From NCBI GenBank assembly GCA_944388765.1, contig CALXKA010000008.1:1-43186 (forward strand): a stretch of 43,186 bases of DNA, given 5' to 3'. Shown one piece after another: positions 1-9,301 of this stretch; the first letter of the stretch is position 1, and every line of letters starts with the position of its first letter. Made by a program: the position numbers and the translations under genes. This DNA comes from an uncultured Clostridia bacterium (GTDB lineage: Bacteria; Bacillota; Clostridia; TANB77; CAG-508). Under the pieces are notes generated by a model. That model saw only the letters and a program-made list of their open reading frames with translations, was not told where the DNA came from and ran no database searches.

Positions 1-258
1 ATACAGAAGGAAATACAAATAGTCCAAAAAATATATATGATTTAGCAGGAAATGTATTTGAATGGACAATGGAGTCCGATTACACTAAGCGGTCGAGCTG
101 CTCGAGGAGGCGTTTCCATTTTTTCAGGTTCTGACGGTCCAGCTTCTTATCGTACCGGCAGCCTTCCGTCTGCTAGCAGTCCTTACGCTCGGTTTTCGTG
201 TCACTTTATATTTGAAAAGCTGAATGCTAGAAACGATAAACTAAATATTGGAGATTAA
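1..258 (+). pseudogene. FGE-sulfatase (SUMF1-like) domain protein, C-terminal fragment, frameshifted; probable DGR target
   Basis: The 5' part is cut by the window edge. Reading from base 3 gives NIYDLAGNVFEW, the hallmark of formylglycine-generating-enzyme-like (C-type lectin fold) domains. That frame closes soon after, and the expected continuation (RGG, then SGSDGPASYR, then the final hydrophobic strand ending FSCHFIF) is in the frame of base 1, ending at TAA 256-258. The join needs one base fewer (or two more) around 88-96. In the family this C-terminal segment carries ligand-binding loops and is the usual place of DGR-driven diversification. In clostridial relatives such domains often follow a prepilin-like anchor, but that part is not visible here. 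Whether the frameshift is real, produced by error-prone homing, or a sequencing error cannot be decided. Confidence 0.65.
61..225 (+). other. Candidate DGR variable region (VR)
   Basis: By hand count 76 of 150 bases at 61-210 are G or C, about twice the surrounding density. The codons at positions where relatives usually have Asn/Tyr (AAY/TAY) are here GTT, TCC, ATT, ACC, GGC, AGC, CTT, GCT and so on, i.e. what random replacement of template adenines would give, while framework residues (RGG, SGSDGPASYR, P) are kept. This is the pattern of adenine-specific mutagenic retrohoming. No template repeat or reverse transcriptase is in the window, so the assignment is an inference. Confidence 0.55.
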
Positions 259-293
259 ACCTTACGGAAAGACATATAATAGAGCATAGTAAA

Positions 294-337
294 AGTCTTG
301 TAACAGTAATGATATATGATTGTTACAGACTTTTTTT
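294..337 (+). terminator. Intrinsic terminator after the DGR target gene
   Basis: AGTCTTGTAACA pairs with TGTTACAGACT (one bulged T) around a 15-nt loop, followed by seven T residues at 331-337. It lies 35 bases past the stop codon of the lectin-fold gene. Confidence 0.75.
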
Positions 338-531
338 ATTTCTTGTGATATATTTTCAGCATAAAAATATATTGAAAAATGCACAGATAAGTAAAATGTG
401 AAGACATAAGTAAATACAACATGTATATCAAATAAATTTGCTAAAATTTTATTAAATTAAATTCAATTTTGCTATTACATATAAAATTATTATTTATTTG
501 AAGGAAACATAAAAAAATACTCTTAAAAGTG

Positions 532-560
532 TTGAAAAAACTGGAAAAATGCGATATAAT
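532..560 (+). promoter_or_regulatory. Sigma-A-type promoter of the A1-B1 unit
   Basis: TTGAAA (532-537), 17-base spacer, TATAAT (555-560), 44 bases before the A1 start codon. A strong ribosome-binding site AAGGAGG sits just before the ATG at 605. The vegetative-type promoter argues against strictly sporulation-specific expression. Confidence 0.7.
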
Positions 561-604
561 ATGTAATAGATGGGAAAATGTAAAAATTAAAGGAGGCCAT
601 CATT

Positions 605-3600
605 ATGAAAAGCAAAATTTTAAAAATTAGTATGATTATTTTGTTAATAATGACTTTAACATTAACAAACTTTATATTTGTTGGTTCAAGTCTTATTAGT
701 TATGCAGCAAGTTCAATAGAGACAAATAATAAAAATGTTGAATTTGATGCATATTTTGTAAATGGAAATAATCAAGCGATATCTTCAATAGATATGTCAA
801 ATCAAGAAGATATTTATTTATATATGCAAATTAATGTAAAACAAGAGGGATATTTTAATGGAAAAGTTACGATACAAGATAGCAATTTTTCATTAAAAGA
901 TACAGATAGTAGTTATATAAATAAAATAGAAGGAAATACAATTACATTTAATCAGGTTAATGCAAATACAGTAGCAGATGCAAAAATAAAGATTGAATTA
1001 AATAGAGATGAAATATTTAATTTGGATAATTTAAATAAAACTAATGTGATTAAATTAGAAGGTACATATTTTGATAGCTCTGAAAGAGATAAAACAATTG
1101 AGGCAACAAGAGAAATACAATTACCACTTACTGAAAATAATACACAAGAAAATGTAGTAAACAATATAGAGGTAATAACTAATAAAATAATCACAATAGA
1201 TGGACAAGAAAAAAGAGTTGTTCAATTATCTTGGTTACTTGGACTAAAAGATAATAATTATCCTATAAAAGAAATTGAAGCAAATCTTACACTTCCAAAT
1301 ATTGAAGGAAATAGAGCAGAAGTAGTAAAATTTGTAGATTTTAATACAATGACATATTATGATTATTCTTATGATGGTTCAAATGTTAATTTTAAGTTTA
1401 CAAATGATGCGAATAATAATGAGATTAGATGGAAAGCAAATGGAAATGAAAAAGTAGTATTAACATTTATTTATGACAAAGATGCAGATATAGATGCTCA
1501 AAAATTTTTAGCAGAACAAAGAATAAAACTATATGATGATAAAGAATTGTCAGTTACACAAGAAATGACTTTAAATAATGAAGAAAAAGATAATATTGTA
1601 AATATATCTTCATATCCAGAAATAACAAGTATGTATAAAGGAAGATTATATGCTAGATTAGAACAAGAATATGTTACAGATACTAGTGTTGATATATATT
1701 TAGCAAAAGCAATAAACAGTGTTAGATTTGAAGAAAATGCTAATCAAACTTCTTTAAAAGATTTATATACAAGAACAGTTATATCAAAAGATGAATTTGA
1801 TGAATTATTTGGTGAAACAGGACAAATAGTAATATATAATCAAAATAATGAAGAAATAGGAAGAGTTACTAGTTCAACAGTAATTGATGATGATAGAAAT
1901 ATAGTTATTTCATATCAAGGAGATGTAACAGCTATTAGATTTGAGACATCAAAACCAATAGCAGAAGGAACATTAAATATTAAAAATTATAAAAAACTTA
2001 GTCCAGAAGAATCAAGTAATATTGATCAATTATCACAAGTTGGGTATATAAGTAGAGTAGGATATAATGAACAAGATTTAGGACAAGTTGAAAATAATAT
2101 AACATTACAAGAAACTATAACACAAAGTAGGTTTGAAATAAATAAAGATACATTATCAACAGTAGTAGATAATTCTGTGGAAATAAGAGCAACATTATTA
2201 TCAAATAATGAAAAATATGATTTATATCAAAACCCAGTATTTACATTTGAATTACCTGAACAAGTTCAGAATGCTGAAATTACAAGTGTAGAACTTTTAT
2301 ATGAAAATGAGCTAAAAGTTGCAAATTATACTGTTGACGGAAGAAATATAGTAGTTACATTAGAAGGAAAACAAACAAATTATAAAGATGCAGCTATTGA
2401 GGGAGCAGTGTTAGTTATTAATGCAAATATTTCTTTAAACAGAAATACTGCAACAACAGATTCTAAGGTTACAATGTATTATCAAAATGAAATTGCTCAT
2501 TCATATCAAGATGAAGCAAAACAAGAACAGGCAATTAAGATAATTGCTCCAAAAGATATGACTGTAATTAATAGTATACCTGCAATTTCATTAGAAACTA
2601 CTGGACAAGAAGAAAATACAAGTGTAAATTTAATTAGACAAGATGTACCAAAACAATTAGAAATAAGATCAGAAGTTATTAATACAAGTGAAAATAACGT
2701 AAAAGATGTAAAAATCCTTGGAGTATTTCCAACTAATAGTAGTTCTAATAATTTAGGTATTGAGATAGCAAATAGTATTCAAGTACTAAATAGAACAGAT
2801 GCAACTATTTATTATTCAGAAAATGAAAATGCTACAAATGATGTAAATAGTGCAGAAAATGCATGGAGTACAGAATTCACACAAAATGCTAGAAAATATT
2901 TAATAGTACTAGGACAATTAGAAACAAGTGGAAGTGTTGAAATTTCATATACAATACAAATACCAGAAGTTTTAGAATATAATAAACAAGCAAGAGAATC
3001 ATATACAGTAAATTATACTAATGAACTAACATCAACAGAAAATACTTTGAATTCTACAACTATTATATTAGAAACAGGAATTGGACCTAAGATAGAGGCA
3101 AAATTGTCTGCAACAGGTGCAGGAAACGAAATTACTCAAAATGTTAAAAATGGAGAAGTAATTCAATATAATATAGAAGTTTCAAATACAGGTTCAGAAG
3201 ATGTAAGTAATATAGAAGTTATAGGACAAGTGCCAGAAGGAACAACAATGGTTGTACCAGAGGAAAATTATGAATATACAGGAGCTTCATATTATGAAGA
3301 ATTACCTGATAGAGAATATAGAGCAACAATTGAAAATATAGCAGTTGGAGAAGTAAGAACACTTACATATGAAGTACGAGTAAATAATGATACACAAGAA
3401 GGAACAAAACTTGAAAATAGAATACAAATAAAATATGATGATGTAACAGCACAAAGTGATGCACATACATTAACAACTGAAAAAGGAAATTTAAGAGTTA
3501 CAGTAAAACGAGTTACAGATGAATCAGTAGATTTGTATACAGCAGGAATTGTACAATATTTTGCAATTATAGAAAATATTTCAGATGAGAATATATCAGA

Positions 3601-5398
3601 TGTAAAAGTAAAAACAAATGCTTCTGATAACTTAGAAGTGAGTAGATTATCTTTAATTACCGGAATGGGAAAGGAAGATGGAAATATCTATGATACAGAT
3701 AATGATGATGCAGTTGTATCAGAAACTGAAATAAATGAAATGGCTAATACTTCAAATGATGTTCAATCAGAAATTATTGAATATCAAGATGAGATTAGTA
3801 TAGGAGAATTAGCAGCAGGACAAACAAAAGTATTAAGTTATGATATGACAATTAAAGAATCAGAAAATAATAATATTGAATTTTCAGTAACTGCAAGTGA
3901 TGGTCAAAAAGAGTATAACTCAAACAATTGGGAAGATAAAGTTGAAGATTTTAATATTGAATTAAACATGACAACACAAACTGAGAGTCAATATGTAAAA
4001 GCAGGAGATGTAATAGAATATACAATTAATGTTAAGAATTTAAGTAATTCTAAAACATCTGGATTAGTAATAAAAGATGATGTACCTGAACAATTAAACA
4101 TTGAAAATATTACATTAAATGGTGAAGCAGTTACAGGATTTACAACAAACAATATAGAAATACCAATTGAAATTGAAGCAAATGGAGAGGCAACCATTAT
4201 AATAAGCACAGTTGTTAATTATTCAGAAGGAAGAACACAAGCAGAAGCAATTACTAATATTGCATATGCAGAAGTATATGGAGAAAGGGTAGCAACAACT
4301 TCTGAAATTAATCATATTATTGCAGCAAGTGATGGAAGTTTTGAAGGAGACAACAATGTAGATGATAATGATATAGCACAAGGAAATAGAACTATTACAG
4401 GACTTGCATGGTTTGATGAAAATGCAAATGGAAATAAAGATGATAATGAACGAGCTCTAAGTGGAATTAAAGTAAGATTACTAAATGTAGAAACAAATAA
4501 TTTAGTAAAAACAACTGATGGAAATGTATTAGAAGCAACAACAAATGAAAATGGTGTATATGTACTAGATAAGATAGGTAATGGTAGATATATTGCAATA
4601 TTTGAATATGATGATACAACATATACTTTAACAAAATATAAAGCAGCAGGGGTTGCGGAAAGTACAAATTCAGATGTATTAATGAATAATTTAACAATAG
4701 AAAACAATACTGAAAATGTACCATCAACTGATATTTTAGAAGTAAATAATAATAATATTTCTGATATAAATATAGGATTAGCGCTATTACAAAATTATGA
4801 CTTAAAATTAGATAAATATGTAAGTAGAATATTATTACAAAATAGTCAAGGAACGACAGTAAGAGAGTATCAAGATGAAACTATGGCAAAGGCTGAGATT
4901 GATGCTAAACAAGTAAATGCTACAACAGCTATTATAGAATATCAAATAGAAGTTACAAACTTAGGCGATGTGACAGGATATGTTAGAAGAATAGTAGATT
5001 ATATGCCAAGTGATTTAACATTTAATTCAGAAATGAATAAAGATTGGTATCAAACAGGAAGCGAGATTTATACAGCTGCTTTATCAAATGAGCCAATTGC
5101 ACCAGGTGAAACAAAAACAGTCACATTAACTCTTGTAAAAACTATGACAGAAAATAACTTAGGACGTATAAATAACAGAGCAGAAATTGCAGAAGACTAT
5201 AATGATTTAGGTCTTGCAGATGTAAATTCAACACCAGAAAATCAAGAGTCAGGTGAAAATGATATGGGAAGCGCAGATGTTATACTAAGTCTTAGAACAG
5301 GTGGAATTGTATATGTAAGTATAGCAATTGTAGCAATTATAATATTATCAATAATAGGAATCATTATATATAGAAAAAATAAAAAAGGTAAAATATAA
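605..5398 (+). CDS. A1: large cell-surface protein with DUF11-like and SdrD-B-like domains
   Basis: 1597 residues, start fixed by AAAGGAGG. Signal peptide about 1-35. A first domain begins with NVEFDAYF (44-51), shared with A2. A region around 340-480 containing SMYKGRLYA is shared with A2 and, more weakly, A3. DUF11-like repeats follow at roughly 825-960 and 1118-1225 (pattern: NGEVIQYNIEVSNTG, then PEGT). An SdrD-B/Cna-B-like domain lies at about 1262-1362 (GLAWFDENANG, ENGVYVLDKIGNG). A final domain starting LDKYVS occupies about 1398-1559. The C-terminus is SLRTGG (1562-1567), a membrane segment and a Lys-rich tail, resembling a sortase signal without the proline. SdrD-B and DUF11 families build extended stalks of wall proteins. 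B1 follows after 22 bases. Function is unknown; adhesin or fibre subunit is an inference. Confidence 0.8.
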   Translation: MKSKILKISMIILLIMTLTLTNFIFVGSSLISYAASSIETNNKNVEFDAYFVNGNNQAISSIDMSNQEDIYLYMQINVKQEGYFNGKVTIQDSNFSLKDTDSSYINKIEGNTITFNQVNANTVADAKIKIELNRDEIFNLDNLNKTNVIKLEGTYFDSSERDKTIEATREIQLPLTENNTQENVVNNIEVITNKIITIDGQEKRVVQLSWLLGLKDNNYPIKEIEANLTLPNIEGNRAEVVKFVDFNTMTYYDYSYDGSNVNFKFTNDANNNEIRWKANGNEKVVLTFIYDKDADIDAQKFLAEQRIKLYDDKELSVTQEMTLNNEEKDNIVNISSYPEITSMYKGRLYARLEQEYVTDTSVDIYLAKAINSVRFEENANQTSLKDLYTRTVISKDEFDELFGETGQIVIYNQNNEEIGRVTSSTVIDDDRNIVISYQGDVTAIRFETSKPIAEGTLNIKNYKKLSPEESSNIDQLSQVGYISRVGYNEQDLGQVENNITLQETITQSRFEINKDTLSTVVDNSVEIRATLLSNNEKYDLYQNPVFTFELPEQVQNAEITSVELLYENELKVANYTVDGRNIVVTLEGKQTNYKDAAIEGAVLVINANISLNRNTATTDSKVTMYYQNEIAHSYQDEAKQEQAIKIIAPKDMTVINSIPAISLETTGQEENTSVNLIRQDVPKQLEIRSEVINTSENNVKDVKILGVFPTNSSSNNLGIEIANSIQVLNRTDATIYYSENENATNDVNSAENAWSTEFTQNARKYLIVLGQLETSGSVEISYTIQIPEVLEYNKQARESYTVNYTNELTSTENTLNSTTIILETGIGPKIEAKLSATGAGNEITQNVKNGEVIQYNIEVSNTGSEDVSNIEVIGQVPEGTTMVVPEENYEYTGASYYEELPDREYRATIENIAVGEVRTLTYEVRVNNDTQEGTKLENRIQIKYDDVTAQSDAHTLTTEKGNLRVTVKRVTDESVDLYTAGIVQYFAIIENISDENISDVKVKTNASDNLEVSRLSLITGMGKEDGNIYDTDNDDAVVSETEINEMANTSNDVQSEIIEYQDEISIGELAAGQTKVLSYDMTIKESENNNIEFSVTASDGQKEYNSNNWEDKVEDFNIELNMTTQTESQYVKAGDVIEYTINVKNLSNSKTSGLVIKDDVPEQLNIENITLNGEAVTGFTTNNIEIPIEIEANGEATIIISTVVNYSEGRTQAEAITNIAYAEVYGERVATTSEINHIIAASDGSFEGDNNVDDNDIAQGNRTITGLAWFDENANGNKDDNERALSGIKVRLLNVETNNLVKTTDGNVLEATTNENGVYVLDKIGNGRYIAIFEYDDTTYTLTKYKAAGVAESTNSDVLMNNLTIENNTENVPSTDILEVNNNNISDINIGLALLQNYDLKLDKYVSRILLQNSQGTTVREYQDETMAKAEIDAKQVNATTAIIEYQIEVTNLGDVTGYVRRIVDYMPSDLTFNSEMNKDWYQTGSEIYTAALSNEPIAPGETKTVTLTLVKTMTENNLGRINNRAEIAEDYNDLGLADVNSTPENQESGENDMGSADVILSLRTGGIVYVSIAIVAIIILSIIGIIIYRKNKKGKI

Positions 5399-5420
5399 TG
5401 GGAAAGGAGGATGTAGAAAT

Positions 5421-8400
5421 ATGAGTAGAACAAAAAAGATTATACTAAGTATAATAATTACAATAATAGGAATTATTAGTATTGCAACAGTTAGTTCAGC
5501 ATATTACGTAGGACAAGACCTAGCAGTGACCTATTCACAATATGCAAGCGATCCTGATATATATTGTGTGGAACATGGTCAAGCTTTAAGAAGTATTAAC
5601 TATTATAGAATTATTTCACAAGTAAATATAGAAGGAAAAACTTCAACAGATTACCAAGGAAATAAAATTACTCATGATAACAATGCAAAACTTGCATACA
5701 TATTGTCAGCTAATAATGGTACATCAGGTAAAAGTAATGGACCAGTAGCAAATGCTGTTTGGAATTTCATGTATACATGGATGCAAACTGTTGGACAACA
5801 TCATGCAGGACTATATAATGGATTTGCAAGTAATGTTAATGGTAGCCCAACAAATTTAGATACAGAATCAAGCAACTATATAAATACTGTTGGAGAATTA
5901 AGCATAACTGATAACACTAATAAAGATAATATTTCAGTAAAATCATATACTAGAAATGGAAGACAATATATGAGAGTAGGTCCATTTAATTGGTCATTCT
6001 CTGGAACCATTACAGGAGTAACTGCTCTTGATCAAAATAGTCAAAATATAGGGGACTTATTATATAGTAGCTTTAATGGAAATAATGAATACTGGTATGG
6101 AGTAAATGAGATTCAATCTGGTAGAGATTTCTATATCTCTGTTCCAGCAGATACAGGAATAACTAAAATAACAAGAATTAATGTAAATGCAAAATTAGAT
6201 GTAAAAGGTGTAAACATATGGTTCTTAGAAGCTAAGAATGGATATATGCAAAACTTAATTATTAGAGAACCATATACTGCAACAGAAGAAATGAGTATAC
6301 CATTTGATTATAATATTGTATTACGTATAAAATTATCAGGTTATGTTTGGGTAGACGAACAAGACCAAAAACAATGGATAAGAAACGATTTATATAAAGA
6401 TGATGAATTTGATAATAATGATATATTATTAGATGGAGTTACAGTAAGATTAAAAGATAGGACAACAGGGGAAACTGTTATGGAGACAAAAACTTCAAAT
6501 GGTGGATCATATATGTTTGAAAATGTACTAGTTGAGAAAATAGGAGATTACTATATTGAATTTGAATATGATGGCTTGACATATACGAATGTAACACCAC
6601 ATTTAGATAAAGATAATGGATCAAAATCAGCAGAAAGTGCAGCTGAAAGAGAAGCATTTAACAATAATTTCAGTATAGTAGAAGGAAGAACTCAAAATAC
6701 AGGATACACAAGAGATACATCAGGAAATGAAAAACATCAATTATCATATAACTTTGATCCAATTGAACATAAATCAACATTAATTAATAATGGTCAATAC
6801 TTAATAACTGCAAATACTGATGTTTCAAATTATATTTTAGGTAACTACTATGTAAAAGGACAAGAAGAAATGAAATATATTAACCTAGGATTATATGAAA
6901 GAGAACAACCTGATATGGCAATAGCAAAAGACATTGAAAATGTGAGAGTTGCGGTTAATGGTTATGAACATATATATGAATATGCACAAAGATTTAATCA
7001 TCCAGAAAATTATGGTGGAGAAGGATTTAATGTAGGTGTTAAATTCGGAGAAAAATATTCGGCTGAACCATATAAAAGAGCAATTTATGAAGCAGACTAC
7101 GAGTATATAAATGAAAATGATAAGAGTAAAGAATTACAAGTATATATTACTTATAAAATTGCAATAAAGAATGAATCAACAAATTTAGTTTCACAGATTA
7201 ATAGTATAGTAGACTATTATGATAGTAGATATACTATTACAGGAATAGGTACAGGAGTAGATGAAAGTGGTAATATAACCGGAAATCTTACTTATCAAGA
7301 TGGCTCATATAATGATAACTATAATAAAGTTATAATTATTAACAATACAAGACTTGATCCTCAAACAAGTACATTAGATACAGATAATGGAAATATATAT
7401 GTACAATTTAAGTTAGATAGAGAATCTGTAATTAATGTATTAAATGGACAAGAAAACTTAGATAATGTGGTAGAGATAAATTCTTACTCAATATTTGATA
7501 GAGATGGAAAGGTATATGCTGGTATAGATAAAGATTCTAATCCAGGAACTTGTAATCCAGAAGATAAAGCAACTTATGAAGATGATACAGATGCAAGTTT
7601 AGCTTTACAATTAGAAGTTGCTGATGCAAGAGAAATGGCAGGTAAAGTATTCTTAGATTCTACATCAGGAGAATTAATGACAGGTCAAGTAAGACAAGGT
7701 AGTGGTATATATGAAGATGGAGAAATTGGAATAGAAGGAGTAGATATTACTTTAACAGAAAATACTGGAAGCGGTAAAGTATATACTGCTAAAACAGATA
7801 GTAATGGAGACTTTTATATAAGTGGATATATACCAGGTGATTATACATTAACATATACTTGGGGAGATCAAACATATACAGTACAAAACTATAAAGGAAC
7901 AGTATATAATAGTAGTAGAGATCAAAACAATAAGCAATGGTTTAAAGAAGATGTAGATACACGTTATACGGATGCTCTTGATAACTATGAACAAAGACAA
8001 AATATAGATGAAGAGATTAAACATATAGAAAACAGTACTAAAACTACTATTGAAAAAATGGATTCTACAACACCAACAATGGGTATAGGTGTAGAATATG
8101 AAAATTCATATACTGCATCAACAGGTGATAGATATACATATAGAATAAATAATATAGACTTTGGTATTGTAGAAAGAGCAAGACAAGATTTAGGTTTAAC
8201 TAAAAAAGTAAGAACTATGAGGATTATGCTTGCAAATGGTCAAGTTGTAACTAATATTAGAATCGAAGATGATGGAAGAATTACAGGAGAAAAACAAGGC
8301 GTAACATACATGGAACCATCTGATAATACTGAACCTAAAAATGGATTTGTAAGAGTAGAACTTGATAATGAAATGATTCAAGGTTCAACATTAGAAGTAG

Positions 8401-9020
8401 GTTATGAATTTATAGCAACAAATAATAGCGAGTTAGATTATTTATCTGAAAACTTCTATAAGTATGGAATTGTTGAAGGAGAAGTTGTTAAAATTAGCGC
8501 AACAGGAATTATAGATTACTTGGATAAAGATTGGGCATTTGATGATCAGAAAAATGAAGGTTGGACAGCTAAGACATTAGATGAAGTAAAAGAGTTATTA
8601 GAAGGAAATGTATATGAGTCTGAAACTTCAACTATAAATGATAAGACAATTCTTTATACAAATAATTTGAAAGATAAACAAATAGAGCCTACAAAATCAG
8701 AAAGTACAATGTTAACTGTTTCAAAACTTCTAACTACAAATGATGATATATCACTTGATAATGAAACAGAATTAGTAGAAGTAGATAAAACAGGTGGATC
8801 TGAATTAATATCAGTACCTGGAAATTATGTACCAGGAACAGGAAACCAAGAAAGTGATTCATCTATGGCAGAAACTGTTATAGTCACACCTGCAACAGGT
8901 CAAAATTTAAGTTTCATAGTACCATTTATAATAGGAATAGTAGCATTAGTAATTATAGGTATAGGTGTTGTAATCATAAAGAAAAAGACGTTATTAAAGA
9001 AAAATAACACTGATGAGTAA
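5421..9020 (+). CDS. B1: large cell-wall-anchored surface protein with Cys-containing, thioester-domain-like N-terminus
   Basis: 1199 residues; AAAGGAGG ten bases before ATG. Signal peptide 1-27 (VSSA cut). The N-terminal domain has IYCVEHGQ (Cys49) and VANAVWNF (109-116), reminiscent of thioester domains, but the position expected to be Gln in their QxAIW-type motif is Ala110. Next is a segment with VGPF near 185, then an SdrD-B-like module from about 304 (LSGYVWVDE), INLGLYERE near 487, an acidic motif GIDKDSNPG to EDDTD at 701-724, a second SdrD-B-like module from about 740 (GKVFLDS), and IDFGIVERARQ near 912. It ends TPATG (1156-1160), a membrane segment and KKK-rich tail: an LPxTG-like sorting signal. 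It pairs with A1 in one transcript. B2 and the second half of A3-B3 share the same order; B1 lacks their SpaA-like domain. Confidence 0.8.
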   Translation: MSRTKKIILSIIITIIGIISIATVSSAYYVGQDLAVTYSQYASDPDIYCVEHGQALRSINYYRIISQVNIEGKTSTDYQGNKITHDNNAKLAYILSANNGTSGKSNGPVANAVWNFMYTWMQTVGQHHAGLYNGFASNVNGSPTNLDTESSNYINTVGELSITDNTNKDNISVKSYTRNGRQYMRVGPFNWSFSGTITGVTALDQNSQNIGDLLYSSFNGNNEYWYGVNEIQSGRDFYISVPADTGITKITRINVNAKLDVKGVNIWFLEAKNGYMQNLIIREPYTATEEMSIPFDYNIVLRIKLSGYVWVDEQDQKQWIRNDLYKDDEFDNNDILLDGVTVRLKDRTTGETVMETKTSNGGSYMFENVLVEKIGDYYIEFEYDGLTYTNVTPHLDKDNGSKSAESAAEREAFNNNFSIVEGRTQNTGYTRDTSGNEKHQLSYNFDPIEHKSTLINNGQYLITANTDVSNYILGNYYVKGQEEMKYINLGLYEREQPDMAIAKDIENVRVAVNGYEHIYEYAQRFNHPENYGGEGFNVGVKFGEKYSAEPYKRAIYEADYEYINENDKSKELQVYITYKIAIKNESTNLVSQINSIVDYYDSRYTITGIGTGVDESGNITGNLTYQDGSYNDNYNKVIIINNTRLDPQTSTLDTDNGNIYVQFKLDRESVINVLNGQENLDNVVEINSYSIFDRDGKVYAGIDKDSNPGTCNPEDKATYEDDTDASLALQLEVADAREMAGKVFLDSTSGELMTGQVRQGSGIYEDGEIGIEGVDITLTENTGSGKVYTAKTDSNGDFYISGYIPGDYTLTYTWGDQTYTVQNYKGTVYNSSRDQNNKQWFKEDVDTRYTDALDNYEQRQNIDEEIKHIENSTKTTIEKMDSTTPTMGIGVEYENSYTASTGDRYTYRINNIDFGIVERARQDLGLTKKVRTMRIMLANGQVVTNIRIEDDGRITGEKQGVTYMEPSDNTEPKNGFVRVELDNEMIQGSTLEVGYEFIATNNSELDYLSENFYKYGIVEGEVVKISATGIIDYLDKDWAFDDQKNEGWTAKTLDEVKELLEGNVYESETSTINDKTILYTNNLKDKQIEPTKSESTMLTVSKLLTTNDDISLDNETELVEVDKTGGSELISVPGNYVPGTGNQESDSSMAETVIVTPATGQNLSFIVPFIIGIVALVIIGIGVVIIKKKTLLKKNNTDE

Positions 9021-9040
9021 GATAATAACAAAATCAGATA

Positions 9041-9066
9041 AGAGGTAGAAATTTCTATCTCTTTTT
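9041..9066 (+). terminator. Terminator of the A1-B1 unit
   Basis: AGAGGTAGAAATTTCTATCTCT folds into a stem with one G-T pair and is followed directly by a T run, 20 bases after the B1 stop codon. Confidence 0.75.
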
Positions 9067-9236
9067 ATGTTAAAAGTATGACAAAAATATAAATATAAAA
9101 AATTAAAGCTATTCAAAATTAAGGTTAATTTTTGTAAATAAAATGTAAACAAAATGTAAAATGACCTAATAAAATACCACATAATATTTTCCGTAGTAAG
9201 TTATAGTACATGATAGATTACAATAAATGAGTACTA

Positions 9237-9265
9237 TTGAAAAATAGAGTTCTTACTAATATAAT
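9237..9265 (+). promoter_or_regulatory. Promoter of the prepilin-like surface gene
   Basis: TTGAAA (9237-9242), 17-base spacer, TATAAT (9260-9265), 36 bases before the ATG at 9302; ribosome-binding site TGGAGG at about 9291. Confidence 0.65.
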
Positions 9266-9301
9266 ATTATTGTATAAGCAATAAACATAATGGAGGAAAA
9301 T

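Larger units (their letters stand above)
259..604. other. Intergenic region between the DGR target and A1
   Basis: 346 bases with no credible gene. It holds a terminator (294-337), an AT-rich stretch with nothing recognisable (about 340-530), and the promoter and ribosome-binding site of A1. Bases 262-275 are the exact reverse complement of 14617-14630. I looked here for an AAC-rich DGR template repeat and did not see one. Confidence 0.7.

Noticed and set aside
259..604. DGR template repeat or reverse transcriptase downstream of the variable region
   Set aside because: No GC-richer, AAC-rich copy of 61-225 and no RT motif (such as YxDD) was seen here or elsewhere in the window.
4312..4727. 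Open minus-strand frames inside A1
   Set aside because: They are antisense to a well-supported gene, made of runs of Leu/Ile/Tyr/Ser expected from antisense AT-rich codons, and lack ribosome-binding sites.
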